From Roseburia sp. 1XD42-69 (lineage in GTDB: Bacteria; Bacillota; Clostridia; Lachnospirales; Lachnospiraceae), in assembly GCF_003612565.1 (NCBI RefSeq), contig NZ_RAZG01000001.1, positions 1 to 64,000 on the forward strand: DNA of 64,000 bases, read 5' to 3'. Of the stretch, positions 27,646-35,219 are shown piece by piece. The number at the start of each line of letters is the position of its first letter. The first letter of the stretch is position 1. Position numbers and translations under genes: made by a program. The notes beneath the pieces were generated by a model, which saw nothing but the letters and a program-made list of their open reading frames with translations, was not told the origin of the DNA and made no database searches.

Positions 27646-28851
27646 TTATGTTGCTTTAAATTCTGGAATACTGCTAATAATCTGACTTTTTGTTTCTATA
27701 TTTCTGCGATTTCTGTGATAGTGATTTTCTGTACAAGAGATATCTGTATGTCCCATCTGTTCCATAATAAGACGACGATCTATATTATGATCTAATAATA
27801 TAGTACCATATGTTTTACGAATCTTATGTGGAGACTTCTTGTATATTTCAAGTTTTTGACAATTTCTTTCTAACCTTCTTCTGATACAGTTGGTAGTCAT
27901 TCTGTCTCCCTTATCATTTGTAAAGACATATTCTCCAAATGGATTCAATGTCTTTATCTTAGAACATAGCCATACATAGTCATCAGGTATTACTACTGTT
28001 CTGACACCTGCCTCACTCTTTGGAAACTCTTTGACCGAATATACATATTTTCCATCTTCTCCAAGATATCTGGTTTCTGTCCGGCGAATTTTAAAAGTAT
28101 TTCCATCAAAGACATCATGTTTGAGTGCAACAAGTTCACCTACTCTTATTCCTGTAGCAAACATTAACAAAATCCCAATATTTTTACTATCAAGATTTTC
28201 TTTTAAATAATTAATCATTGAAGACATCTCTTCATCGTTGAAAACTTCTTCATAATCTTCCTTTATCGTTTTTTTAAAATCTGTTTCAGAAGTATCCAAA
28301 TCTTGTAGCATTTCTTCTACATTGAATGATATAAGTTTTCGCTTTTTTGCTCTTTTTAACATTCCACGTGTGATAGTTTTTAGATTTGAAAATGATTTTG
28401 CTGTTAATTCTTTTTCTGCAATTTGTTCTTCTAAAAACTCTTCATATTCCTCTTCACAAACAGATTTTATTTTTCTGTTTCCAAATTCATTATAATGCCT
28501 GTAAAAAATTTGTTTGTTTCTCAAATGGGTAGCCATTGATATCTTTTTTAGTTCTAATCTTCTATCATTCCATTCATGAAACACTTCTGATATGCAAGGA
28601 TTGTCAATTTCTGATTTCCAGTATTCGATAACATCGTTTTCAATAGCTTCTCTTGTTATTCTTTTTTTTAATATCCTTCCTCTCTTCTTATCTGGTATAT
28701 AAGTATACCATTTCCCATCTTTTCCTTCCCATATTTTATATGGATGTTTCTCTAATAATTCCTTTCTTTTTTTCATTTTAATTTGCTCTTGCACGTATGA
28801 TACATTAATCATACCATTCTCAACAGCATATTTCAATAATTCATTATCCAT
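27646..28851 (-). CDS. int: Phage tyrosine integrase
   Basis: 401 residues from the ATG in MDNELLKYAVENGMINVSYV; the open frame runs 51 codons further upstream through a hairpin and looks non-coding there. There is an SAM-like N-terminal DNA-binding domain and a C-terminal catalytic domain: Arg in FATGIRVGELVALKH, H-x-x-R in SPHKIRKTYGTI, the second His in MEQMGHTDIS and the Tyr nucleophile in HYHRN. It lies next to the tRNA-like sequence with nothing between, the usual position of a site-specific phage integrase. Confidence 0.93.
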   Translation of the reverse strand: MDNELLKYAVENGMINVSYVQEQIKMKKRKELLEKHPYKIWEGKDGKWYTYIPDKKRGRILKKRITREAIENDVIEYWKSEIDNPCISEVFHEWNDRRLELKKISMATHLRNKQIFYRHYNEFGNRKIKSVCEEEYEEFLEEQIAEKELTAKSFSNLKTITRGMLKRAKKRKLISFNVEEMLQDLDTSETDFKKTIKEDYEEVFNDEEMSSMINYLKENLDSKNIGILLMFATGIRVGELVALKHDVFDGNTFKIRRTETRYLGEDGKYVYSVKEFPKSEAGVRTVVIPDDYVWLCSKIKTLNPFGEYVFTNDKGDRMTTNCIRRRLERNCQKLEIYKKSPHKIRKTYGTILLDHNIDRRLIMEQMGHTDISCTENHYHRNRRNIETKSQIISSIPEFKAT

Positions 28852-28865
28852 CAAATACCAAAATA

Positions 28866-28893
28866 GGTTGGATAAAAAAATACTCCAACCCAT
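28866..28893. repeat. Inverted repeat upstream of the integrase
   Basis: GGTTGGA and TCCAACC form a 7-bp stem around an A7-containing loop, 15 nt before the integrase ATG. It could be an operator or an mRNA hairpin limiting integrase translation; there is no T-run placed for termination. Confidence 0.4.
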
Positions 28894-28898
28894 CCTTT

Positions 28899-29336
28899 CT
28901 ATGTAATTGTTATTTGTTTGACAAGAGACATTACAGCTAATAAAATTAATACTATCGGGGAAATATACACGATTATAAAAGCTATAATATAAACAAATAT
29001 ACATATAGTCATTGCTACAACTGTAGTGAAAAACTCATATAAATCCTTCCAAGTGATTTTATTATAAGTTTTATCCCATAATTTGTACTGCTTTATATAA
29101 TCATGTCTTATTTTGTTACAAGATTTATCACAAGAAAATAATTCTCCACAATTCCAATTTCTATATTTATGTTTGTCATGATGCTTCCAGATAGGAGGAT
29201 AACAGCATTCTGCATTACATTTGTGCTTTTCCTGTATTTTTTCAATATCATCAAAAAATTTCTCATTTAATTCATTTAGAAAAATATACTTGTTTTCAAC
29301 AATACTATCTTGTCCCAGTACTTCCAAATCCTCCAT
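28899..29336 (-). CDS. Small membrane protein of the prophage
   Basis: 145 residues. The N-terminal 95 are hydrophilic with several Cys/His (HKCNAECCYPPIWKHH, NWNCGELFSCDKSCNKIRHD), suggesting metal binding. The C-terminus has two adjacent hydrophobic segments (about 100-140). It overlaps the dUTPase gene by 32 nt; a TTG at codon 4 is an alternative start. No family recognised. Confidence 0.6.
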   Translation of the reverse strand: MEDLEVLGQDSIVENKYIFLNELNEKFFDDIEKIQEKHKCNAECCYPPIWKHHDKHKYRNWNCGELFSCDKSCNKIRHDYIKQYKLWDKTYNKITWKDLYEFFTTVVAMTICIFVYIIAFIIVYISPIVLILLAVMSLVKQITIT

Positions 29337-29742
29337 CCCCTCGCTCTGTACCTAATAAGTCATCCGTTTCAACAAATTCAGGTACTATGAAATCTGTAAA
29401 AATAACCTGTGCAATTCTTTCTCCCGGAGAAATTTTTTGTTCACTGTTTGAATCATTATGTATTGGTATAAACCATTCACCTCTATAGTCACTGTCAATA
29501 ACAGCAGTGCCCTGGCATACTACTAAACTTCGTTTAGTTGCCATACCACTTCTTGAATATACTAAGGCAACTGTTCTATCTAGCATTTCTGTGGCAAAAC
29601 CTGTTGGAATTTTTACTGTTTCATGAGGCTTGATTTTTATTTCTTCTTCAATGCAAGCAAATATATCACTTCCTGCCGCTTCTTTACTTCCTCTTGTTGG
29701 TATTGTTACATTTTGTCTTATTTTCTTTATTTTTACTTCCAT
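29305..29742 (-). CDS. dut: dUTP diphosphatase
   Basis: 145 residues, a trimeric dUTPase. The five motifs are present: AAGSDIFA, YSRSGMATK, GTAVIDSDYRGEW, GERIAQVIF and RGDGGFGSTG. It hydrolyses dUTP to dUMP + PPi, keeping uracil out of phage DNA and feeding thymidylate synthase, which the element also encodes. Good ribosome-binding site (GGAGG). It overlaps the upstream gene by 59 nt. Confidence 0.95.
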   Translation of the reverse strand: MEVKIKKIRQNVTIPTRGSKEAAGSDIFACIEEEIKIKPHETVKIPTGFATEMLDRTVALVYSRSGMATKRSLVVCQGTAVIDSDYRGEWFIPIHNDSNSEQKISPGERIAQVIFTDFIVPEFVETDDLLGTERGDGGFGSTGTR

Positions 29743-30088
29743 ATGTTTTTTCCTCCATAATTTCTAATCGTTTAAGTTCTATTTGTATCTTTTCATTAAT
29801 TTGATTAACCATATTACTATAATTACCATATTTTACACAATAAAATGGCGCATATTTATTTCTGGTGCTATAGTCATAAACATCAATGTTTACTCTTCCA
29901 CTTTGTAACACGATTGATAATTCACATTCTAATGTACATGTATCTCCATATCTATATACTGGGAATCGATACGTGTATAGATCAATCTCATTATTGCTGA
30001 ATATTCTATTGCGTCTAAATCCATTTGATTGTAACCATTCTTTTGATACATTTTCTTTTATATACATGTTTTCTACTAAATCGCTCAC
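29684..30088 (-). CDS. Hypothetical prophage protein
   Basis: 134 residues with a GTG start after GGAGAAG. The middle is predicted beta-rich (LYTYRFPVYRYGDTCTLECE), the C-terminus is a Lys/Asn-rich tail that overlaps the dUTPase gene. No family recognised. Confidence 0.6.
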   Translation of the reverse strand: MSDLVENMYIKENVSKEWLQSNGFRRNRIFSNNEIDLYTYRFPVYRYGDTCTLECELSIVLQSGRVNIDVYDYSTRNKYAPFYCVKYGNYSNMVNQINEKIQIELKRLEIMEEKTYGSKNKENKTKCNNTNKRK

Positions 30089-30091
30089 AAT

Positions 30092-30256
30092 TTATTCTTC
30101 TCCTTTATTTTCTTTATAATCACATGGAATACATTGTCCGAAATAATATGTTTTGTCTTTTACATTGCAGTACACCTTTACTCTTGCCTTATCCTCTTCG
30201 TTAATTGTTGAGTGAATGCATTGTTCACATTCGCTTGTTATAATCATGTTTGCCAT
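30092..30256 (-). CDS. Small zinc-ribbon-like protein
   Basis: 54 residues (MANMIITSECEQCIHSTINE at the N-terminus). It has Cys-x2-Cys at 10-13, Cys30 and Cys-x2-Cys at 42-45, a pattern suited to a metal site. It overlaps the end of the NrdG-like gene by 13 nt, which suggests translational coupling. Function unknown; its place in the nucleotide/redox cluster hints at a redox or zinc role. Confidence 0.6.
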   Translation of the reverse strand: MANMIITSECEQCIHSTINEEDKARVKVYCNVKDKTYYFGQCIPCDYKENKGEE

Positions 30257-30657
30257 AGTACTATCCCACCTTTTTGTAATGATTGTTTTACATCAATGAG
30301 CCTTTGATTTTGGCTTCCTCTATAAGAAAGTGATATATTGCGTTGCGAATCAACGTATCTTCCATCTACAATTACATCGCACATTGATGCTATATTTATC
30401 CGTTTATTATGATTAATAACAGATTTATAAGTAAATTGTTTAATAATATCCTCATTATCTCTATCAAATATAATACTACCGTATTCACTGTCTACAGATA
30501 TTACTTTATATCCCGTATAAAGCCATATAGATTTTTGTGGACTTGAAAGACGGATTTCATTGACTAAATAAAGAGTTTTGTCCAAATTATTTTCTGATAA
30601 TGGATCATTTTCTATATAATCATTAATTACAATTCTTTCGTCATTACTCTTTAACAT
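30244..30657 (-). CDS. NrdG C-terminal-like protein lacking the radical-SAM motif
   Basis: 137 residues from MLKSNDERIVINDYIENDPL. The sequence matches the second half of NrdG: DPLSENNLDKT, KSIWLYTGYKV, CDVIVDGRYVDSQRNISLSY and RGSQNQRLIDV. The first third of NrdG, with the Cys motif that holds the 4Fe-4S cluster, is absent, and that stretch is occupied by the FTR-like gene, which overlaps its start by 14 nt. It cannot be a complete activase. It may pair with the adjacent radical-SAM protein or be a remnant. Confidence 0.65.
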   Translation of the reverse strand: MLKSNDERIVINDYIENDPLSENNLDKTLYLVNEIRLSSPQKSIWLYTGYKVISVDSEYGSIIFDRDNEDIIKQFTYKSVINHNKRINIASMCDVIVDGRYVDSQRNISLSYRGSQNQRLIDVKQSLQKGGIVLWQT

Positions 30658-30823
30658 ATAATCCACAATGACATTCACCACCTTCTTGTTCCCTAAACTC
30701 TTTACACATACACTTTGTATCATCTGTTTTTTCAATTTTGCATGGACAATAACCGCCATTCTCTTTTATCTTTTCTCTAATTTCTTGTACTAATTCCTTA
30801 TCTTCAGACAACTTAATTGACAT
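30644..30823 (-). CDS. Ferredoxin-thioredoxin reductase catalytic-chain-like protein
   Basis: 59 residues (MSIKLSEDKELVQEIREKIK at the start). It carries the three Cys pairs that define the FTR beta subunit: CPC (26-28), CMC (38-40, usually CPC) and CHC (51-53), in the context NGGYCPCKIEK and GGECHCGLYVKE. In FTR these residues bind a 4Fe-4S cluster and form the redox disulfide that passes electrons from ferredoxin to thioredoxin. It is shorter than plant FTR but like stand-alone bacterial forms. It lies between the NrdG-type genes. Confidence 0.75.
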   Translation of the reverse strand: MSIKLSEDKELVQEIREKIKENGGYCPCKIEKTDDTKCMCKEFREQEGGECHCGLYVKE

Positions 30824-30824
30824 A

Positions 30825-31298
30825 TCAACTTATCCTTTCTGCATACTGGTTGTCAGATGCTAAATAAATTCCTAATACTTCATCAAAATGTTTTTCATGA
30901 TTTAGAATATATCTGCCAAACTTAACGATCAAATTAGGGAACATCTTTAGTTTATCTATATATTCTTCAATTTCTTCTTTATAATATCCTGTATAAATCA
31001 CAATATCATCTTGTGTTGACACTCTTAAATATGCTATCAATCCGTATAAGTCATCCCACGTATCAAATGGTTCAAGTCCTCCGCATACTACTGAAGATGT
31101 TATTGGATTATTTATATATCTGTTCACTATTGTCTTAAATCTAATATCTTTTATTGGAGAAGAAGCAAGTGCGCTGTTTTGACACACTTGCATTCCACAT
31201 TCTTTATCACATTTCCAAGAACACGATGGAAAACCTATAAACATCGAAGGTTTCTTGTAGTTTATAAAATCTTCATCTAACAACTGCTTAATTATCAT
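30825..31298 (-). CDS. nrdG: NrdG-type anaerobic ribonucleotide reductase activase
   Basis: 157 residues starting MIIKQLLDEDFINYKKPSMF, with AAAGGTG before the ATG. It is a small radical-SAM protein: Cys at 26, 30, 34 and 39 in FPSCSWKCDKECGMQVCQN give CX3CX3C rather than the usual CX3CX2C. SVVCGGLEPFDTW corresponds to the GGEP/GGDP SAM-binding strand. It is 1 nt away from overlapping nrdD, so it should generate the glycyl radical on that reductase using SAM and an iron-sulfur cluster. Confidence 0.78.
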   Translation of the reverse strand: MIIKQLLDEDFINYKKPSMFIGFPSCSWKCDKECGMQVCQNSALASSPIKDIRFKTIVNRYINNPITSSVVCGGLEPFDTWDDLYGLIAYLRVSTQDDIVIYTGYYKEEIEEYIDKLKMFPNLIVKFGRYILNHEKHFDEVLGIYLASDNQYAERIS

Positions 31299-33217
31299 TA
31301 GACTTCACCTTTCATATCTGCATAGGAATACCATTGGCGTGTATTGAATTCTCGTTTCCGATCCTTAGAATACGACCTTACAGGTTCCAGAAAACCTACA
31401 ATTCTTTGATATGTGTCCATTACACCATGTCCACATTCAGGACAAATATCAGTTCCTACAAACCCATGATGATTGTCACATTCGTTAATTCTTGTATTAA
31501 AAGCAAAATAAATCACGCCAGACTCAGCAATTTTATTCAACATATCCCATGCCATATCTGTATTAGGAAAATTATGCTCTAAGTTGATATGTGCGATTGC
31601 TCCACCAGAGCATTTAGTATCAAGAATAGAACTCAACCTTAACTTTTCTTGTACTGTACATTTTTCTGAAAGAGGTATCCATTGGTTAGAATAGATAAAC
31701 TTATCCTTCTTCTCATATAATAAATTATCTTTCTGGCACAAAATAACCGCTGCTCTTTCTGCTGGAACAGATTCGACATTGTAACTAAATTCATCTGTAA
31801 AATGGTCTTTTACATCATTCAAGACCTCAAAAATTTTAGATGCAAAATCAATTCCCTGTTCTGTGTAATATACATTTCCAAAATCATCTCTCTGCGTGTA
31901 TCCAAATGCCTCAATAACTTCATACAATCCCAAAATGCCGCAAGTGCAATATTGCTTATCCATTTCGATGCCACCATCACAGTAGTTAGGTAATAATCCC
32001 TTTTCGACATTCCTTGAAATAATATGACGGATAACATCAAGTGACTTGCAACACAGTTCAGTTCTTTTCCTTAATAAATTTAGATATTTCTTTTCGTTAA
32101 AATCTGTCTCATATGCAATTCTCATAAGATTAATCGTATTAACTTTGACTGAGCCAATAGATAATGCTGTACCACCAATAGAATTGATGAAACCATCAAG
32201 CTTCGATGTATCTGAGAGTAAACGACAGCAATTACTAAGAACACCAACATTGTCACTCATAAAAAAGTTGCTATCATTCCAAGTTGTGTTATGATCTGAA
32301 CACCATCTTGCAAATTCTTTATCTTGAAATTCTCCATCTTTATAAAGTAATGAATATGTAAGTACAGGGAATGTAAACATATTACTGCTACGGATATCAG
32401 ATACTACTTCCATGAATATTTTCTGATGTTTAATCAGTTCATCAATATAATCAATCGCAAAACTTCCATCAGGAAATTCTACACCACCAAATAATGCTTC
32501 AAGATAATGTCTATCAAAAATTGATACATTTACAAAAGCTGACTGATCCACTCTTAAAAATGGCTGATTCAATCTGTAAATAAATTTTTGAAATGACTGT
32601 CTGATGTAATAATCTTTATCTCGCAAGAAATATCCTTCATCACAATCTTTCTTCCAAAAGTAGAACGTCCATAATAATACATTCGGTAAACCACACGCTC
32701 CTGAACTTCTATTACTCATAAAAGACACAAATTCGATTACATCATCTAAGAATGTTGTTAAATGACCCGGTGATTTATTGTTGTAGTCTTCCAAGAAAAA
32801 CAGGCCTTCTTTTGCAAGTCTGGTTAGATCGTAAGCGTAACAGTAGGGTTTATATGTCGCACTTGGAGCATCATGCAAATAGAACCCACCATTATATTCT
32901 GTTTCCAACCATTCTTTTGCTGTCCTTAATCCATACTTCTTTTTTAGTTCGTAGAAAATCTTATTAAATGCAAATAATTTATCTTCTGACTTTCCTTTTT
33001 CACCTAACATGCTACAAATATCTTTATGATGTGCATTTGCATTTCCATCAATAGTAACGTCTGCAACATTTTTATCTACAAATCCGTCTATAAAATCAGA
33101 AAAATTAAGTTGTGACTCATTGAAACCATTCAAAATTTCGAAATCCTCACCATATTTTGCATCAATTGTAGATAATGCTCTCTCAAAATCTTTGTTCATT
33201 TTAATAGGAATATTCAT
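31298..33217 (-). CDS. nrdD: Anaerobic (class III) ribonucleoside-triphosphate reductase
   Basis: 639 residues. It reduces NTPs to dNTPs using a glycyl radical. The C-terminus has the zinc-binding CPECGHG with an upstream Cys/His group (NECDNHHGF) and the radical Gly in TYQRIVGFLEPV. The active-site region includes MFTFPVLTYSLL and GVLSNCCRLLSDT. There is no full ATP-cone at the N-terminus, which starts MNIPIKMNKDFERAL. It lies between nrdH and nrdG. It supplies dNTPs for phage DNA in an anaerobic host. Confidence 0.95.
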   Translation of the reverse strand: MNIPIKMNKDFERALSTIDAKYGEDFEILNGFNESQLNFSDFIDGFVDKNVADVTIDGNANAHHKDICSMLGEKGKSEDKLFAFNKIFYELKKKYGLRTAKEWLETEYNGGFYLHDAPSATYKPYCYAYDLTRLAKEGLFFLEDYNNKSPGHLTTFLDDVIEFVSFMSNRSSGACGLPNVLLWTFYFWKKDCDEGYFLRDKDYYIRQSFQKFIYRLNQPFLRVDQSAFVNVSIFDRHYLEALFGGVEFPDGSFAIDYIDELIKHQKIFMEVVSDIRSSNMFTFPVLTYSLLYKDGEFQDKEFARWCSDHNTTWNDSNFFMSDNVGVLSNCCRLLSDTSKLDGFINSIGGTALSIGSVKVNTINLMRIAYETDFNEKKYLNLLRKRTELCCKSLDVIRHIISRNVEKGLLPNYCDGGIEMDKQYCTCGILGLYEVIEAFGYTQRDDFGNVYYTEQGIDFASKIFEVLNDVKDHFTDEFSYNVESVPAERAAVILCQKDNLLYEKKDKFIYSNQWIPLSEKCTVQEKLRLSSILDTKCSGGAIAHINLEHNFPNTDMAWDMLNKIAESGVIYFAFNTRINECDNHHGFVGTDICPECGHGVMDTYQRIVGFLEPVRSYSKDRKREFNTRQWYSYADMKGEV

Positions 33218-33235
33218 GTACCTTATCAGTCCTCC

Positions 33236-33436
33236 CTAATTGTTATTAATCCAATCACTTGCTGTTTTGAAATCCATACTCACACCATCCACTTCAAGAA
33301 TTGGCACAGATAAATAACCTTTTTCTTTCATAGTCTCAATATCATTTACTTCTTCATATGATATATTTTTCTGTTTTAACTTTTTCTCTAATACACTGCA
33401 TTTAGGACAGTGCGTAGAATACAAAATTACTGTCAA
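33236..33436 (-). CDS. nrdH: NrdH/glutaredoxin-like redoxin
   Basis: 66 residues with a TTG start 8 nt after AGGAGGGG. The redox motif is CPKC (residues 10-13) and the cis-Pro region is LSVPILEVDG. It is a thiol-disulfide carrier. Immediately upstream of nrdD, it is the likely electron donor for the reductase, which would place this NrdD among forms that use a redoxin rather than formate. Confidence 0.85.
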   Translation of the reverse strand: MTVILYSTHCPKCSVLEKKLKQKNISYEEVNDIETMKEKGYLSVPILEVDGVSMDFKTASDWINNN

Positions 33437-33451
33437 TAACCATTCCCCTCC

Positions 33452-33556
33452 TCACATCGTTAATAAAGCACATCCCAAAATAATAATTCCAATACCTACA
33501 ACTGCTTTCCAGTCAATCTCAAATTTCCAAAGACCATCCCATAAATTAATCTTCAT
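33452..33556 (-). CDS. 34-residue membrane peptide
   Basis: MKINLWDGLWKFEIDWKAVV followed by a hydrophobic stretch (GIGIIILGCALLTM). ATG with AGGTG at 8 nt. One membrane segment is expected. Function unknown; it heads the nrdH-nrdD group. Confidence 0.5.
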   Translation of the reverse strand: MKINLWDGLWKFEIDWKAVVGIGIIILGCALLTM

Positions 33557-33581
33557 ATAATTTCACCTACTTTCTCATCCT

Positions 33582-33599
33582 TTGAAACAGGCATCTCAA
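33582..33599. repeat. Intergenic palindrome TTGAAA-N6-TCTCAA
   Basis: One mismatch from the 18-bp palindrome family TTRAAA-N6-TTTYAA described in the findings. It lies 26 nt upstream of the small membrane gene. Confidence 0.55.
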
Positions 33600-33749
33600 C
33601 TTTTAAAATTTCTAGTCAACGCATGTAATTTTTATCTAATGTCTCGTATTTTTCAATGATACTTTCATTATTTTTACTGCCTGTTTGCCCTATTCTACCG
33701 CCAATAGTTCCAACAACATATTTATTTCTTCTACTGTAAAACCCATATC

Positions 33750-33899
33750 TTATAATTCTGTATATATCCAAAACATTTTTTTTATTTCTTCGCTGCAAAA
33801 CGCTTCATCAACTGTACACCCGTTATTGTTACAGTATTCATCAACGAATTTTCTAAAATTTGAATTATATCTGTATTCATTTTTCATTAAATTTGTCAT
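33750..33899 (-). CDS. Hypothetical small prophage protein
   Basis: 49 residues (MTNLMKNEYRYNSNFRKFVD, then EYCNNNGCTVDEAFCSEEIK, ending MFWIYTEL). Compact and polar with three Cys; coding character is good. The 33600-33749 stretch after it holds only a weak open frame and no supported gene. Confidence 0.55.
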   Translation of the reverse strand: MTNLMKNEYRYNSNFRKFVDEYCNNNGCTVDEAFCSEEIKKMFWIYTEL

Positions 33900-33902
33900 G
33901 TC

Positions 33903-34115
33903 CTACCTCTTCAAATTTCCATTACCGCCATCACGCAAATTTAATGCCCAATGTGTTACAGAATCATTAAAATTTGCGTGTGTAACGACTCTTTGTGTAT
34001 TACTAATTATATATTCTTCATCGCCAAGCATAGCTGTGATGAAACCGACTGGTTTACTTAACAGTTCTTTGGCTAATGCATGGCTCGTACTAATTACTTC
34101 TAAAATTTCTAATAT
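33903..34115 (-). CDS. Hypothetical protein without a conventional start codon
   Basis: A frame of good coding character (SHALAKELLSKPVGFITAML, NTQRVVTHANFNDSVTHWAL, ending NLRDGGNGNLKR) runs from about 34133 to a TAG at 33903. No ATG, GTG or TTG occurs in its first half. An ATA at 34113-34115 is possible, with only a weak AAAG upstream. It overlaps or abuts the deoxyribosyltransferase gene. Start uncertain. Confidence 0.45.
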   Translation of the reverse strand: MLEILEVISTSHALAKELLSKPVGFITAMLGDEEYIISNTQRVVTHANFNDSVTHWALNLRDGGNGNLKR

Positions 34116-34126
34116 CTCATTTCGCT

Positions 34127-34582
34127 TTAATTGTACCTATCTACATAATATCTGTAGATGTAATCTATTGCACGTTTCATAGCATCTTTGCCAATCTCGA
34201 ATCTATCAATCTGCTCAATCTTCCAAGGATGAATATTTTTTACTTCTGAATCATCATCAATAAATCCAATAACAGGTTTACCACTGATAAACGCATATAA
34301 AATTTCATCGCTTGTTCCAAGTGAACTATGTAAATCTCTAAGGTTGCATAATACTATATCTGCTTCTCTAACCATTCTTAAATCAAATCGCATAACTTCT
34401 GTTTCAGAATGGTGATAGTTCTTACCTATCTCATAAAAATCTGTTGGCGATACAAGTGATATATCTTCATAAAGTTGCTTTACATATTTCTTTGCATCTT
34501 CTCTCCACTTTTTAGGATAGTCGTGCTGATCCGTATTAAAATAACAACTCATAGCACCTGCAAGGTAAATTGTTTTATTCAC
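34127..34582 (-). CDS. Nucleoside 2-deoxyribosyltransferase-like protein
   Basis: 151 residues from a GTG that follows AGGAGG (MNKTIYLAGAM...). IYLAGAM near the N-terminus and ADIVLCNLRD...SLGTSDEILYAFISGKPVIGF match the nucleoside 2-deoxyribosyltransferase fold, which moves deoxyribose between bases or hydrolyses deoxynucleotides. The start overlaps the dNMP kinase-like gene by 8 nt. The precise reaction is not determined. Confidence 0.7.
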   Translation of the reverse strand: MNKTIYLAGAMSCYFNTDQHDYPKKWREDAKKYVKQLYEDISLVSPTDFYEIGKNYHHSETEVMRFDLRMVREADIVLCNLRDLHSSLGTSDEILYAFISGKPVIGFIDDDSEVKNIHPWKIEQIDRFEIGKDAMKRAIDYIYRYYVDRYN

Positions 34583-35102
34583 TATCAATAACCTCCTGAA
34601 CAAAATCTTTTGCTTTACCATTCAATTCTTCTTTTGTGCCACTATTATCAATAATGAAGTCATAGTTATAATTAAATACATTTTCATCTGCCATATTAGA
34701 AGTAATATGTTTTACTGAATTTCTAATGATTAATAATGTCTTTGCATCAAATTCTTTTACTGCTCTGGCAATTTCTTTCGGCTCTCTGATATGTAAGAAT
34801 AGAAATCTACTTTCTTCGTCTTTCATAAATTCAGCAACTTTACTTTTCATACTTTCAAATGGCATATCACAATATTCACTTGTTAAAATTTTCAAATCAG
34901 ATAGAAATTTTCTATCTTTTTCGGACTTTTTACCATTCCATCCTATTTCTCTAGCTATCTCTTTTACTTTATCAACAGAAGAAAAATTAATTACTGTATG
35001 AAATTTTTTAAACAAATCATTTAATTCTGTAGATACAAATTCTACAAATGTATCTTTACCAACTCCTCCAGAACCATTAATTATAAAAATCTGTTTATCC
35101 AA
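34575..35102 (-). CDS. P-loop deoxynucleoside monophosphate kinase-like protein
   Basis: 175 residues with a TTG start after AGGAGG. Walker A is GSGGVGKDT (residues 10-18), and the C-terminal half has FLHIREPKEIAR and LLIIRNSV, as in phage dNMP kinases and the adenylate-kinase group. It probably converts dNMP to dNDP for replication. It lies among the other nucleotide-metabolism genes. Confidence 0.75.
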   Translation of the reverse strand: MDKQIFIINGSGGVGKDTFVEFVSTELNDLFKKFHTVINFSSVDKVKEIAREIGWNGKKSEKDRKFLSDLKILTSEYCDMPFESMKSKVAEFMKDEESRFLFLHIREPKEIARAVKEFDAKTLLIIRNSVKHITSNMADENVFNYNYDFIIDNSGTKEELNGKAKDFVQEVIDSE

Positions 35103-35123
35103 ATGCTACCTCCTGTATTTATA

Positions 35124-35219
35124 TCATGAAATAATCTTTTCAAAGCCATGATGTGTTGCCAGTTCGTTTTCGATTGTGGACTTCCCTGATCCGGAAGCCC
35201 CTAGTAAGACAATAATCAT
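35124..35219 (-). pseudogene. Guanylate-kinase-like P-loop remnant (31 codons)
   Basis: MIIVLLGASGSGKSTIENEL is the start of a guanylate kinase, with Walker A GASGSGKST, but a TGA ends the frame after GFEKIIS, just before the usual YTTR-PPR motif. The ATG overlaps the dihydrofolate reductase stop (ATGA), so the peptide is probably still translated. Confidence 0.65.

Noticed and set aside
33616-33798. 60-codon frame MQRRNKKNVLDIYR...
   Set aside because: Overlaps the better supported gene at 33750-33899 in another frame, has no ribosome-binding site and no recognisable composition.
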